DNA from: Rhodothermales bacterium
GTDB lineage: Bacteria > Bacteroidota > Rhodothermia > Rhodothermales > JABDKH01
Assembly (NCBI GenBank): GCA_013002165.1
Contig: JABDKO010000143.1
Coordinates: forward strand, 1 to 32,121
DNA: 32,121 nt
Direction: 5' to 3'
The notes under the pieces: model-generated
Seen by the model: only the letters and a program-made list of their open reading frames with translations
The model's database searches: none
Told to the model about the DNA's origin: nothing
Part shown: positions 16,265 to 24,575 of the stretch, in pieces
Layout of the letters: every line of letters begins with the position of its first letter
Numbering within the stretch: the first letter of the stretch is position 1
Translations under genes and position numbers: made by a program

Positions 16265-17296
16265 CTAGCTGCGAGGTTCGTCCGGATACATCGAGCCAAC
16301 CCATTCACCGTACCCGTTAAACATTGTTGTCGGTATCCGCCTGACGCTTTCGAGAGAGCTGATAAACCGTTCGCTCGCCTGCGACCATCGCGGGTGCGGA
16401 ACATTCGGGTTTATGTTTGACAGAAAACTGTACTCACTCGGCGCGAGGTCATTCCAGAACGTCTTTGGCTGTCTGCGCGTGAATTCAATCTCCCGGACCG
16501 CCTTTGCACCTTTGTATCCGTATTTCCACGGCAGTACTACGCGCATCGGAGATCCATTCTGTTTCGGCAGCGGTTCACCATACATGCCGGTTGCCATGAA
16601 CGCGACAGGATTCATGGCTTCATCGATTCGTAGTGCCTCATAGTAAGGCCACTTGTACCAGGGTTGATTGGCGACTCCGGGCATCTGTTTCTTGTCACTA
16701 ATCGATACGAAGCGAACAAACTCTGCCTTTGATGTCGGACGGCACCGTTCGATCAGCTTTGCCAGCGGGAAACCTGACCACGGCACAGTCAACGACCACG
16801 CTTCAACGCATCGGAAACGATACAATCGTTCCTCGATAGCCATCGACTCGATCAGCTCAAACACATCAATCTCGAATTCCTCTTCAACCTCTCCTCTTAC
16901 TTTGAGGACGGTAGGGAACGGATCGTATTCGTCGGTCAGGTGCCATATTTCCTTTGATGATCCGTCAAACTCGTAAAAGTTGTTGTACGACGATGCGGCG
17001 ATGCGATCTGATATTTCACGCTCCCCGACCTTGTACAGGGTGTTCCGGTCGGCAGGCAGACCGGCTCGGGGTGCATCTTGCGGTATCGTTCCCAGCGGGC
17101 CGTCAGGTCTGTCAGCCACACGCACTACCTCCCTTATTCGATCTTCATCCGAGCAGGCATACGACCAACCGCCGATCACACCAATGCTTCCCAGGCCAAG
17201 GGTCTTGATAAACGTGCGCCGTGAATCGTACGCGGATCGTGAGGTCGATTCGCTGTCTTTGGACTGCCATCCCGGTGGGATAATAATATTTGCCAT
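16265..17296 (-). CDS. msrP: Periplasmic protein-methionine-sulfoxide reductase, molybdenum subunit MsrP
   Basis: 343 residues from ATG 17296 (a GTG 15 nt upstream is in frame). A Tat signal is visible ('SRRTFIKTLGLGSIGVIGG'), as expected for a cofactor-loaded periplasmic protein. The body follows E. coli MsrP (YedY) closely: 'YNNFYEF', 'IEERLYRFRCVEAWSLTVPW' (split motif; the Cys is the molybdenum ligand), 'GFPLAKLIERCRPTSKAEFV', 'VLPWKYGYKGAKAV', 'FWNDLAPSEYSFLSNINP' and 'HPRWSQASERFI'. MsrP uses molybdopterin to reduce oxidised methionine in envelope proteins, taking electrons from the heme-bearing membrane protein MsrQ. No MsrQ-type gene is adjacent here: the flanks are a convergent DUF3592-like gene and the divergent TPP-controlled receptor. 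The electron donor must be encoded elsewhere or differ. Confidence 0.95.
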   Translation of the reverse strand: MANIIIPPGWQSKDSESTSRSAYDSRRTFIKTLGLGSIGVIGGWSYACSDEDRIREVVRVADRPDGPLGTIPQDAPRAGLPADRNTLYKVGEREISDRIAASSYNNFYEFDGSSKEIWHLTDEYDPFPTVLKVRGEVEEEFEIDVFELIESMAIEERLYRFRCVEAWSLTVPWSGFPLAKLIERCRPTSKAEFVRFVSISDKKQMPGVANQPWYKWPYYEALRIDEAMNPVAFMATGMYGEPLPKQNGSPMRVVLPWKYGYKGAKAVREIEFTRRQPKTFWNDLAPSEYSFLSNINPNVPHPRWSQASERFISSLESVRRIPTTMFNGYGEWVGSMYPDEPRS

Positions 17297-17432
17297 CGAT
17301 TCACTGCTCACATTTAGTTATTAAACGGTCAAACGGAGGGTCCGCAGTCTCGTTCCGGTGCTGTTGGCTGACAGGATGATGAAAAGCTGATGCTTCTGTA
17401 TCCGAGCGCTTTCCCCTCCAGATGCACTGCCG

Positions 17433-17438
17433 TATATT
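17433..17438 (+). promoter_or_regulatory. Possible -10 box for the TPP-riboswitch transcript
   Basis: TATATT at 17433-17438 lies about 10 nt before the riboswitch. A poor match to a -35 box (TTTCCC, 17410-17415) stands 17 nt upstream. Transcription would then start near 17445, just before the P1 helix. Bacteroidota promoters often deviate from this consensus, so this is tentative. Confidence 0.3.
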
Positions 17439-17446
17439 AATTTCAT

Positions 17447-17525
17447 AACCTGTTGGGGGTGCCGTGTCGGCTGAGATCATACCCCATGCACCTGACCCGG
17501 ATAATGCCGGCGGAGGGAAACAGAG
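17447..17525 (+). ncRNA. TPP (thi-box) riboswitch
   Basis: The thi-box is almost complete: 'GGGGTGC', 'GGCTGAGAT', 'ACCC', 'CACCTGA', 'CCGGATAATGCCGGCG', 'GAGGGAA'. CTGTT (17450-17454) and AACAG (17519-17523) close the P1 helix. The core CTGAGA and the ACCTGATCCGGATAATGCCGGCG-type element match the TPP aptamer family with only small changes. When thiamin pyrophosphate is plentiful, such RNAs lower expression of thiamin synthesis or uptake genes. The only gene downstream on this strand is the TonB-dependent receptor starting at 17592. A short hairpin (CTCCT-gac-AGGAG, 17554-17558 and 17562-17566) follows and could be part of the expression platform, hiding the only Shine-Dalgarno-like AGGAGG. 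Confidence 0.93.
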
Positions 17526-17591
17526 GTCTGTGTTACATGACCGGTCGATGCAACTCCTGACAGGAGGACTTACCGCAAACAAGATGCATCG

Positions 17592-20093
17592 ATGAAACGC
17601 CTCCTTTCCTGTACGATCATAGCTTTAGTTGGGCTGATACCAGCCACGGCAATAGCGCAATCTCTCAGCGGGACAGTCTCCTCGCCGGAAGGTGCACCGA
17701 TTCCGGGCGCCAATGTCATCGTTTCCGACAGATCCTCAGGTGTTTTTGTTGCCGGTACAACTACCGACGCTAAGGGCACGTTTACGGTCGATAATATGTA
17801 CGGGGGTCGCTTTCTCGTAGCTGTGTCTTATGTCGGTCGACAGAAGCAGATTGCAACGATCGAAATTTCGTCCGGTACTGATGCTTCTGTCTCAATCATC
17901 ATGGATCCCATGGTGATCCCGCAGTCGGAAATGGTCATTTCGGCGAAGCGTTTTGAAAGGAGCGTATCCCCCGCAACACATTCAAACCTGACCGGGCGCG
18001 AACTTGCTGATCGATCTTCAATGAAAGACCTTCCAGTCCACCTTGCGACGACACCATCGGTTACGTTTTATTCTGAGAATGGTAATGGTATAGGTTACTC
18101 GACGTTGCGGATGCGCGGTTTTGATCAGAGACGTATCGCAATCGCAATCAACGGTATACCGCAGAATGACCCCGAAGAGTTCAACGTTTTCTGGATCAAC
18201 TTTTACGACATACAGGGAGTGGTTCGGGACATACAGATTCAGAGAGGCGCAGGAGGCGCCTATTATGGCTCACCCGGCATTGGAGGAGCGATAAACATAG
18301 TCACCGGACCGTATTCCACAGAAAGGGAGATCACGATCGAGACCGGTGCAGGCAGCTACGCAACGCGCCAACTGTCAGTCGCCGCAAGCTCCGGTACCAT
18401 CGGAAAGAAGTACCGGCTGTATGGCCGACTAAGCCGGCTTACTTCAGATGGGTATCGCGACTGGTCCTGGACAGAATTCTGGAGATTTTTTGGCGGCGTT
18501 CAACGCATAACAAAGAGGTCTGTCCTGACGCTTCAAGCGTACGGCGGGCCACAGCGCGATGCACTCGCATATAGCGGAATTCCGAAGGAAGCAAACAAGT
18601 CTACGATAGACGATGGTTTCGGTGGTACGATAGATCGCAAGTACAACTTCAGTTCATTTTCGCGGGACTTAGAAGAGTTTCATCAACCGCACTTCGAGCT
18701 TCATCACCACTACCGTCTGACAAATACCATCGAAGCTGATCAAACTCTTTTCGCGATTAAGGGTGAAGGGTTCTTCGACTTCGACGGCACCTTCCGGTCT
18801 GCAGACTATTTGCGCCTTCCGACTTCGATTGTCGATTCCTCCATGCGAACAGAACCGCTATTTGTCTCGCGGCCGGATGTGTCTGTCCTGTTTCGAGCAT
18901 ACCTGGACCAATGGCAGGCCGGATGGTATCCGCGGCTGACTTTCAGGGGGGACCTCGGCACAACAACAATCGGATCCGAATTTCGTCTGCACAGGTCGAC
19001 GCGCTGGGGGAGAATTCAGGAATCAAATCTGCTGCCAACCGATTTGGTCGGCGATTCAAACGTCCGTGTATACCAGTTTCGAGGACAGAAAACGATTGCG
19101 TCTGTTCTGGCCTCCCACGTCATTCGTCCCGCATCAACTTTCCTTGTCCAGGGGGACATCTCGGTAACACATCGGAGATACAGGATCTTCGATGAGGAAT
19201 TCTTTGGCACCTCATTTCGCAAACCGTACATATTTGTTAACCCTCGTCTCGGCGTCACTATCAACCCTGACAAACGTCTGAGCGGTTACGTTTCTACGGC
19301 CATTACGAGCCGCGAGCCGCGCATGAAATCGCTCTATGACGGTGAGGAAGCAGGTGCCGGATTTGTACCTCAATTCGAAACGATGCAGAACGGTTCGTTC
19401 GATTACGATAACCCGTTCGTCAAGCCCGAGCGAATGTTTAATATTGAAGCGGGGCTGAACCGTCGCGATGATCGATATCAAGCGTCAGTCAACTCATACG
19501 TGATGTACTTTGTAGATGAGATTGTCCCCAGTGGGGGACTTGATCAGTTCGGTGTACCAAGGACCGGGAATGCTGATGAGACTATTCACGTTGGAGTTGA
19601 AGCAGAAATCGGCGCTCGCCTGACGCGAAGAGTAGACGTTCAGGGAAATACATCTATTAGCCGAAATCGCTTCATCAAGTTTACGGAGTACGATCCGTTT
19701 ACCGGTGACTCGTTCGACCGGTCGGGTAATTCGATTGCGGGCTTTCCGGACGTGACCGCGAACGCCACTCTTTCATATTCCAGATCGGGAGCAACGTTCA
19801 GGTGGACCACACAGCTTGTCGGCCGCCAGTTTATTGATAATGCGAACGGACGCACCCCGAATGGAGAGTCAAGCGCTGGACTAAAGGTGGATCCGTATGT
19901 GCTGGCAGATGCAACGGTCAACTACAGGTTCCAAGGCGACGGGATATTGGGAGGACTCAGCGCTTCTCTGGATGTGAACAATGTTTTCAATTCGAACGTG
20001 CTCATGTGGGGCAATGTATCATTTGGCGCACCTCAGTACTTCCCGTATGCGACAAGACATATCTACTTCAAGCTGCGCTATCAACTTGGTTAG
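17592..20093 (+). CDS. TonB-dependent receptor, TPP-riboswitch controlled, probable thiamin-family importer
   Basis: 833 residues. Signal peptide 1-22 (cleavage at 'AIAQS'); a carboxypeptidase-regulatory-like Ig domain ~24-105 ('GTVSSPEGAPIPGANVIV'); a plug domain ~115-240 with 'LRMRGFDQRRIAIAINGIPQ' and 'RDIQIQRGAGGAYYGSPG' plus 'GGAINIVTGP'; then a ~590-residue beta-barrel. It imports a ligand through the outer membrane using TonB/ExbBD energy. Comparative work on Bacteroidota has described TPP-controlled outer-membrane receptors as thiamin transporters, and the aptamer immediately upstream makes thiamin or a precursor the best substrate guess. The ATG at 17592 is 24 nt beyond the AGGAGG at 17562, too far for normal use, and no closer start is in frame. 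No PnuT-like inner-membrane partner or thi gene adjoins it. It ends in a 4-bp convergent overlap with the glycosyltransferase gene. Confidence 0.92.
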   Translation: MKRLLSCTIIALVGLIPATAIAQSLSGTVSSPEGAPIPGANVIVSDRSSGVFVAGTTTDAKGTFTVDNMYGGRFLVAVSYVGRQKQIATIEISSGTDASVSIIMDPMVIPQSEMVISAKRFERSVSPATHSNLTGRELADRSSMKDLPVHLATTPSVTFYSENGNGIGYSTLRMRGFDQRRIAIAINGIPQNDPEEFNVFWINFYDIQGVVRDIQIQRGAGGAYYGSPGIGGAINIVTGPYSTEREITIETGAGSYATRQLSVAASSGTIGKKYRLYGRLSRLTSDGYRDWSWTEFWRFFGGVQRITKRSVLTLQAYGGPQRDALAYSGIPKEANKSTIDDGFGGTIDRKYNFSSFSRDLEEFHQPHFELHHHYRLTNTIEADQTLFAIKGEGFFDFDGTFRSADYLRLPTSIVDSSMRTEPLFVSRPDVSVLFRAYLDQWQAGWYPRLTFRGDLGTTTIGSEFRLHRSTRWGRIQESNLLPTDLVGDSNVRVYQFRGQKTIASVLASHVIRPASTFLVQGDISVTHRRYRIFDEEFFGTSFRKPYIFVNPRLGVTINPDKRLSGYVSTAITSREPRMKSLYDGEEAGAGFVPQFETMQNGSFDYDNPFVKPERMFNIEAGLNRRDDRYQASVNSYVMYFVDEIVPSGGLDQFGVPRTGNADETIHVGVEAEIGARLTRRVDVQGNTSISRNRFIKFTEYDPFTGDSFDRSGNSIAGFPDVTANATLSYSRSGATFRWTTQLVGRQFIDNANGRTPNGESSAGLKVDPYVLADATVNYRFQGDGILGGLSASLDVNNVFNSNVLMWGNVSFGAPQYFPYATRHIYFKLRYQLG

Positions 20094-20752
20094 TCGTAAC
20101 GATATTCTTTCGCCAGTTGATGCGGGTCCTGTCCGAGTCTGTAGCGAGTCCAAAGTTTCAGATTCGACCACTGTTGTCGCCAGACTCCGTGCGAACGATA
20201 CCTGCGCGAAGAAGTAACTACAGCGGTGTTTAGAAAAACAAATTTTCCCTGCGACGCAAGTTTTTTGGCCAACTCAACATCTTCGAAAATCGGAATGGCA
20301 GGGAAGCCTCCGGCCTGATCGAATGCGTCCCTCGTGCAAAATATACATCGATCTCCGAAACAGATATTCATCGCAGGCACTCTGGTGCAAAGCGCAGAAA
20401 AGGCGAGCAGCGGATGTTTGTAATCGAATCGCAGCCTGAAAATGCCGGCTGAAGCGCCGGAAAGTATTGAGCTTTTAATCAGCTCGAGCGCGTTTGGTGG
20501 GAGAAGGGAATCACCATGAAGAAATACCAGGATATCTCCGGACGAGTTCTGCGCACCTGCATTCATTTGGATTGACCTGCCGGGTTGGCTGTTGATGACA
20601 CGGGCATACCGTGCAGCAAGCTCAGCCGTTTCATCCGACGAATCTGCATCCACAACGACAACTTCATCGGGCTTCTGATTGACGACGTTCAGAAGAGTCT
20701 GATCAATGTTGTCCGCTTCATTGAGAGTGGGGATGATAACGGAAATCTGCAT
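20090..20752 (-). CDS. Family-2 glycosyltransferase of the TIGR04283 type
   Basis: 220 residues from ATG 20752, which opens the GT-A fold directly ('MQISVIIPTLNEADNI'). Other marks: 'EVVVVDADSSDETAELA' (nucleotide-sugar-binding Asp), 'GDILVFLHGDSLLP' (the position of the usual DxD), and 'FGDRCIFCTRDAFDQAGGF' with 'PIFEDVELAKKL', which fit the TIGR04283 family ('transferase 2, rSAM/selenodomain-associated', linked in some genomes to arsenosugar synthesis). No radical-SAM or selenodomain partner is present here, so that link is untested. Longer upstream starts exist in frame, but they overlap the previous gene and would add 43 residues lacking a domain. It sits 11 bp after the amidinotransferase-like gene and is the last gene of the long minus-strand run. 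Stop overlaps the TonB receptor's 3' end. Confidence 0.8.
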   Translation of the reverse strand: MQISVIIPTLNEADNIDQTLLNVVNQKPDEVVVVDADSSDETAELAARYARVINSQPGRSIQMNAGAQNSSGDILVFLHGDSLLPPNALELIKSSILSGASAGIFRLRFDYKHPLLAFSALCTRVPAMNICFGDRCIFCTRDAFDQAGGFPAIPIFEDVELAKKLASQGKFVFLNTAVVTSSRRYRSHGVWRQQWSNLKLWTRYRLGQDPHQLAKEYRYD

Positions 20753-20763
20753 CTGGTTTTTGA

Positions 20764-21654
20764 CTACCAGAACATCTGCTTCATACAAAAGACTGACCCG
20801 CCGGACTTCAGGAACTCTTCGGTATGCGTCGAGATCGGCAGAAATCCTGCTTCCGCCAGAAGAGAATTTGTTTGATGACATCCGTCTTGAATGATGACAT
20901 GGTGTCCATCGGGACAGTGGGCATTGACAGCAAACAATCCTCTGGACTCATTCTCCGGGGCTTCTATGACAGTTTCGAAGAGTGATCCGATTAACTCGCG
21001 CCCGGCCGGTTCAAATGCGCCCGGGAAGATCAGACATGTGTTTTCATTCAACAGACTAAGACACGTGTCAAGATGGTAGAAGTCTGGATCATTCAGCTCG
21101 AAAGTAACCACGGGTACGTCCAGTTTCGAGGAGATGAAGTCATAGGCTTCAATGCTGGACCTGAAGCCATGACCACCGTAGAGCAGCCTTCTTCCTGGGT
21201 GCCACAAGGCATCACCCATTCCTTCGAAGTCACGTATTTTGTCCGGCAGCTCGACAACATCGTAACCTGTTTTCTTGAAGAAAAGCTCATACGAGGCCAC
21301 CTCGGGTTGGCGGTACGACGAGTGCATGCTGCTCAGAATGACGCCGGGTTTCTCGTCACCGGGAAGAAGGAACGGGAGTGTCTGATTTGCGCAAAAGACC
21401 ATGTCGGGCAAGCCTGAGACACCATGCTGCAAGTGTACGTCAAATCCCAGGGCCCGATAAATGTCTCCAAGGTCCGTCCACTGACTGATGGCGGATCGAA
21501 GGTCGACATCCCCGATGTTGCCCTCCATGTGAGGATTGATAACGTACTCGACGGCAAAGTATAAAGGACTCGTCAGAAGGACTCGCCCGGGAGTGGGTAG
21601 TGACGGCAAATCCGCCAGCGAAAAATCTACGTCATTGACGGACTGATATATCAT
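20764..21654 (-). CDS. Pentein-fold amidinotransferase / dimethylarginine-hydrolase-like enzyme
   Basis: 296 residues, the size of single-domain guanidino-group-modifying enzymes. Motifs fit the family: 'DMVFCANQ' (~84-91), 'RDFEGMGDALW' with Glu144/Asp148 (~141-151), 'DFYHLDTCLS' with His194 (~191-200) and 'KSGGSVFCMKQ' with Cys290 (~283-293). The Cys-His-acid set attacks the guanidino carbon of arginine-like substrates, either hydrolysing it (DDAH, arginine deiminase) or passing the amidino group on (amidinotransferases). The sequence does not show which reaction is used. It is cytoplasmic, without a signal peptide. It starts 42 bp after the exported protein gene and is followed by the glycosyltransferase. 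Family call is good; substrate is unknown. A metabolic tie to the neighbouring glycolysis genes is not evident. Confidence 0.82.
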   Translation of the reverse strand: MIYQSVNDVDFSLADLPSLPTPGRVLLTSPLYFAVEYVINPHMEGNIGDVDLRSAISQWTDLGDIYRALGFDVHLQHGVSGLPDMVFCANQTLPFLLPGDEKPGVILSSMHSSYRQPEVASYELFFKKTGYDVVELPDKIRDFEGMGDALWHPGRRLLYGGHGFRSSIEAYDFISSKLDVPVVTFELNDPDFYHLDTCLSLLNENTCLIFPGAFEPAGRELIGSLFETVIEAPENESRGLFAVNAHCPDGHHVIIQDGCHQTNSLLAEAGFLPISTHTEEFLKSGGSVFCMKQMFW

Positions 21655-21696
21655 GGTCGGCCAGTTTAAGGTCTCCAGCCGTCCAATATAGTATGC

Positions 21697-22725
21697 TCAG
21701 TCGTAATGTTGATGTGACTCTTCCGCCATTATGCGAAGCTGTTCCAAATCTTCATTATCAACCGTCATCGATACGCGAACCATCCCGCTACGTCTGGAAA
21801 CCACTACCTGATCGAGCATCTCTGCAATAATAGGTTGTTCCTCCATCGCCATCGTACGAGCTGCTGCAATCGCGCCCTTGACAATGCTTTCAAGATCGCT
21901 GGCGGTAACGTTTTCTGTCGGTCCAATATGTGTCTGGAAATTAACTGCCCCTGACGAAACATCGACTCCAACTGCGAGCTGATCGATGGCGCGGCTGGCC
22001 ATTACAAAGCGGTTATCTACATTATCCATATCATCCATGCTGGCATGGGACTGTATCGATGGTATCACCATCCAGGCATCATTGCCGGACACGAGGTTGA
22101 TCAGACGAGTCATATCCGCATTTCCGGAGCTCGCGCTACTGGAGGAACGATCTATCATTATCTGGACGGCTCGCTCGCTGGGTGCTACAGCAATAACGTT
22201 GTCATTTACGAAAGCAAATGAAATTCCATCGCCATCATCAGCCTTGAAAATCGTTACGCCATTATACGTGGCTTCGACAACTTCATCGCCGAGGTTCTCC
22301 CTGATGAATCGGTTCATTTCATCGGCGTCCATATTGGCGTGAACGACCATGGCTGCTTCGGTATCGTGTCCCTTTCCGGAAGCCGTATAGTAGACGCTCC
22401 TGATATCGGTCATCGGATCGAATCCGGTCTGCTCCGAGAAAGATCGGAGTCTGGCGCCAAACTCCGTATTGACGTCATCCATGATATCTTCCAGCGAGAA
22501 ATCTCCAGCGAGACCCAAGGCATCCTGCTGTAACTCCCTGACATCAATCTTGCCGAGAACAGCGGCATCGGAGACAGGCAACATTTGGACAGCTGAAAGA
22601 GACTCGGCTGACAATGATCCTGACGTGTTCAGATTGTCAATGCAACGGGAAGCAAGAATGCCGGAGAGGAGCACGCACAGTACAAGAGCACCTAGAGTGG
22701 CCGGTCGAGAGTGAATCGAATTCAT
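21697..22725 (-). CDS. Exported protein of unknown function
   Basis: 342 residues, not recognised. Residues ~10-28 are hydrophobic (LGALVLCVLLSGILASRC). A Cys follows at residue 28, but the preceding residue is Arg, so this is a poor lipobox; it may be a secreted or signal-anchored protein. The mature part has duplicated alpha/beta-looking units: 'VLGKIDVRELQQDALGLAGD' and 'DAWMVIPSIQSHASMDDMD' start segments that end in 'FVNDNVIAVAPSERAVQ' and 'AVGVDVSSGAVNFQ'. This recalls the periplasmic repeat proteins of the DUF3352/DUF4836 kind, but I would not name a family on this basis. A Ser-rich stretch lies near 194-200. It lies 25 bp after the ABC permease, so it may be an accessory of that transporter. 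Confidence 0.65.
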   Translation of the reverse strand: MNSIHSRPATLGALVLCVLLSGILASRCIDNLNTSGSLSAESLSAVQMLPVSDAAVLGKIDVRELQQDALGLAGDFSLEDIMDDVNTEFGARLRSFSEQTGFDPMTDIRSVYYTASGKGHDTEAAMVVHANMDADEMNRFIRENLGDEVVEATYNGVTIFKADDGDGISFAFVNDNVIAVAPSERAVQIMIDRSSSSASSGNADMTRLINLVSGNDAWMVIPSIQSHASMDDMDNVDNRFVMASRAIDQLAVGVDVSSGAVNFQTHIGPTENVTASDLESIVKGAIAAARTMAMEEQPIIAEMLDQVVVSRRSGMVRVSMTVDNEDLEQLRIMAEESHQHYD

Positions 22726-22750
22726 AGTTGGCGTTAAACGGATTTAATGA

Positions 22751-23602
22751 CTACAGATCCTGTCGCTTGAGGACAAACACTGCCACGGTGTATACAAACA
22801 AACCGAAGGCAACTGATGACGCTAAAGGATAAAGGTTGTTTACGGGTTCTATCCCTGCTAGTTGCGCAACCGTCCGCGTCACCTCGGCAAACTTGGGGAT
22901 GACGTGGTAAAAACCGAGATAGACATTTCTCCATGGCAGCGTAATTTGTGGCGCAATCTCGTCTTTTGCTGCAAGGACGATGGATGAGAAAATCAGTCCA
23001 TATGTAATGATAAGAGAAAGTGCTGATGACCGTGAAATAACCGTAACGAGCACCATTACGGAGTACATCACAGAAAACATTGTCACGACAAGCGGGATAG
23101 CCAGCAGGAATCGGAAGTTCCAGATCCCCGATTTCAACGACATGACTAAAAACACCATCCCGAGGAGGTACACGGTAATCAGTGCTGCAACCAGCACGAC
23201 GCCGGTTGTATGGGCATTGAGAATCGTTGAGCGCTTCGCAGGTTTTGAGAATAGGAGACCCGAGCGACCAGGCTCCAACGACGACGCCAGTATTGGACCG
23301 GTCGCAAACAGTCCGAGAAGTGCGGCAACCCAGTACGCAGCTCCGGCAACAGCGGCCTGGATCGTAACTACGATCGTGTTAAGCAGGTCTGATGGATCTG
23401 TATCGACGTCGGTCGGCATCACATCGTCTCCGAACACGCGAAAGCCAGCCAGTGAACCTTCAACCACGTCTATATTCAACGCGAACGTGACCATGAGCCA
23501 GGCCAGTGTACTGACGATAAACAGTCCGAGTGTTACCCAGCGAGCCCATAGTTCGCGGAATGTCAGGCGCACGAGACCGATGTATGTTGGCGACATTGGC
23601 AT
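22751..23602 (-). CDS. ABC-2 type transporter permease
   Basis: 283 residues with about six hydrophobic segments (~22-43, 77-103, 128-153, 164-190, 195-213, 258-278). It has the ABC-2 hallmark of a large loop between the first and second helices ('VDVVEGSLAGFRVFGDDVM') and the segment 'SSLEPGRSGLLFSKPAKRSTILNA'. It pairs with the ATPase upstream: its ATG shares one base with that gene's stop (TGATG at 23600-23604), so translation is coupled. ABC-2 systems mostly export lipids, polysaccharides or drugs, or act in envelope maintenance; the substrate is not visible. The unknown exported protein follows 25 bp downstream and could be part of the same complex. Confidence 0.85.
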   Translation of the reverse strand: MPMSPTYIGLVRLTFRELWARWVTLGLFIVSTLAWLMVTFALNIDVVEGSLAGFRVFGDDVMPTDVDTDPSDLLNTIVVTIQAAVAGAAYWVAALLGLFATGPILASSLEPGRSGLLFSKPAKRSTILNAHTTGVVLVAALITVYLLGMVFLVMSLKSGIWNFRFLLAIPLVVTMFSVMYSVMVLVTVISRSSALSLIITYGLIFSSIVLAAKDEIAPQITLPWRNVYLGFYHVIPKFAEVTRTVAQLAGIEPVNNLYPLASSVAFGLFVYTVAVFVLKRQDL

Positions 23603-24567
23603 CAGTCGACAGGGCTATCCAGAAGATCGATGAAGGAGTCCTCAAGTGACCGTCTGACTCGACTAATCGACTCAATAGGTACAGCATGTGCACGGAGGGA
23701 GTCAATTAATTGATTCAAACTCTCCCTGTCAGAAATCGCTGGATTAAACCGGACTATGCCGGAGGATGACCGGTCCTGAATCTCGCCGAGAACGGTCTGC
23801 AGCGACTGCGGAATATTAGCCGAGCCCGCAACGGATATTGTATATGTACCGGTCGTTGTTTTCGTTAAATCGGATATCGACCCCTCGGCAAGCACGGCGC
23901 CATTGTTCAGAATGGCGACCCGGTCGCACACCTGTTCAACTTCTGAAAGCAAATGGGAATTCAGGAAAACGGTTGTCCCCTGGTCGCCGAGCCAATTCAA
24001 GATGCGTCGGATCTCGAGACGTCCCACTGGATCTACTCCGTCGGTCGGCTCGTCCAGGAAGACAACGTCCGGATCATTTATTAGAGCCTGGGCAAGTCCG
24101 AGGCGCTGCATCATCCCCTTTGAGTATTTCTTGATGCGGGTATTTGCCCACTTGGCCATATTCACTTGATCAAGCAATACGGGGATCCGCTTTTTGATAT
24201 ACGATCTGTCTACACCGGACAGCTGACCGTAATACATCAGTAGTTGTGCACCGGTGAGGAAACCAGGAAACCGATGATTCTCGGCGAGGAACCCTATCGG
24301 TTTCCGTGCCTCGAATTTTCTGGTATCGATCCCTCGAATAGACGCGTTGCCGCTTGATTGCGTTACGAGTCCAAGTAGAATCTTGACCAGAGTAGTCTTT
24401 CCGGCGCCGTTGGGCCCCAGAAGACCAAAGACTTCTCCCTTCGTGACCGTGAGTGACACATCATCGAGGGCATGAACGCTGCTGCTTTTATGCGGACTTC
24501 CGAAAAACTTGGAAACCGAATCTACCTGGATCGAGACATCCGGACCTGGTATGTAGGAAGTATTCAC
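23602..24567 (-). CDS. ABC transporter ATPase (DrrA/NatA-like)
   Basis: 321 residues: an ATPase domain of ~14-240 and a C-terminal extension of ~80 residues, as usual for ABC-2 ATPases. Walker A is GPNGAGKTT (~51-59), the signature is 'KYSKGMMQRLGLAQAL' (Ser-Lys-Gly-Met rather than LSGGQ, normal for this subfamily), Walker B is 'DVVFLDEPTDGVDP' and the H-loop lies in 'VFLNSHLLSEVEQ'. It drives the membrane permease encoded next. Start ATG 24567 is 8 bp after the MscS stop, so it belongs to the pgk-mscS transcript. An in-frame N-terminal addition of ~11 residues precedes the fold. Substrate is unknown. Confidence 0.92.
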   Translation of the reverse strand: MNTSYIPGPDVSIQVDSVSKFFGSPHKSSSVHALDDVSLTVTKGEVFGLLGPNGAGKTTLVKILLGLVTQSSGNASIRGIDTRKFEARKPIGFLAENHRFPGFLTGAQLLMYYGQLSGVDRSYIKKRIPVLLDQVNMAKWANTRIKKYSKGMMQRLGLAQALINDPDVVFLDEPTDGVDPVGRLEIRRILNWLGDQGTTVFLNSHLLSEVEQVCDRVAILNNGAVLAEGSISDLTKTTTGTYTISVAGSANIPQSLQTVLGEIQDRSSSGIVRFNPAISDRESLNQLIDSLRAHAVPIESISRVRRSLEDSFIDLLDSPVD

Positions 24568-24575
24568 TTCAAGTG

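Noticed and set aside
20753-20881. Longer glycosyltransferase start at 20881
   Set aside because: It overlaps the amidinotransferase-like gene and adds 43 residues without a fold; the GT-A strand starts at 20752.
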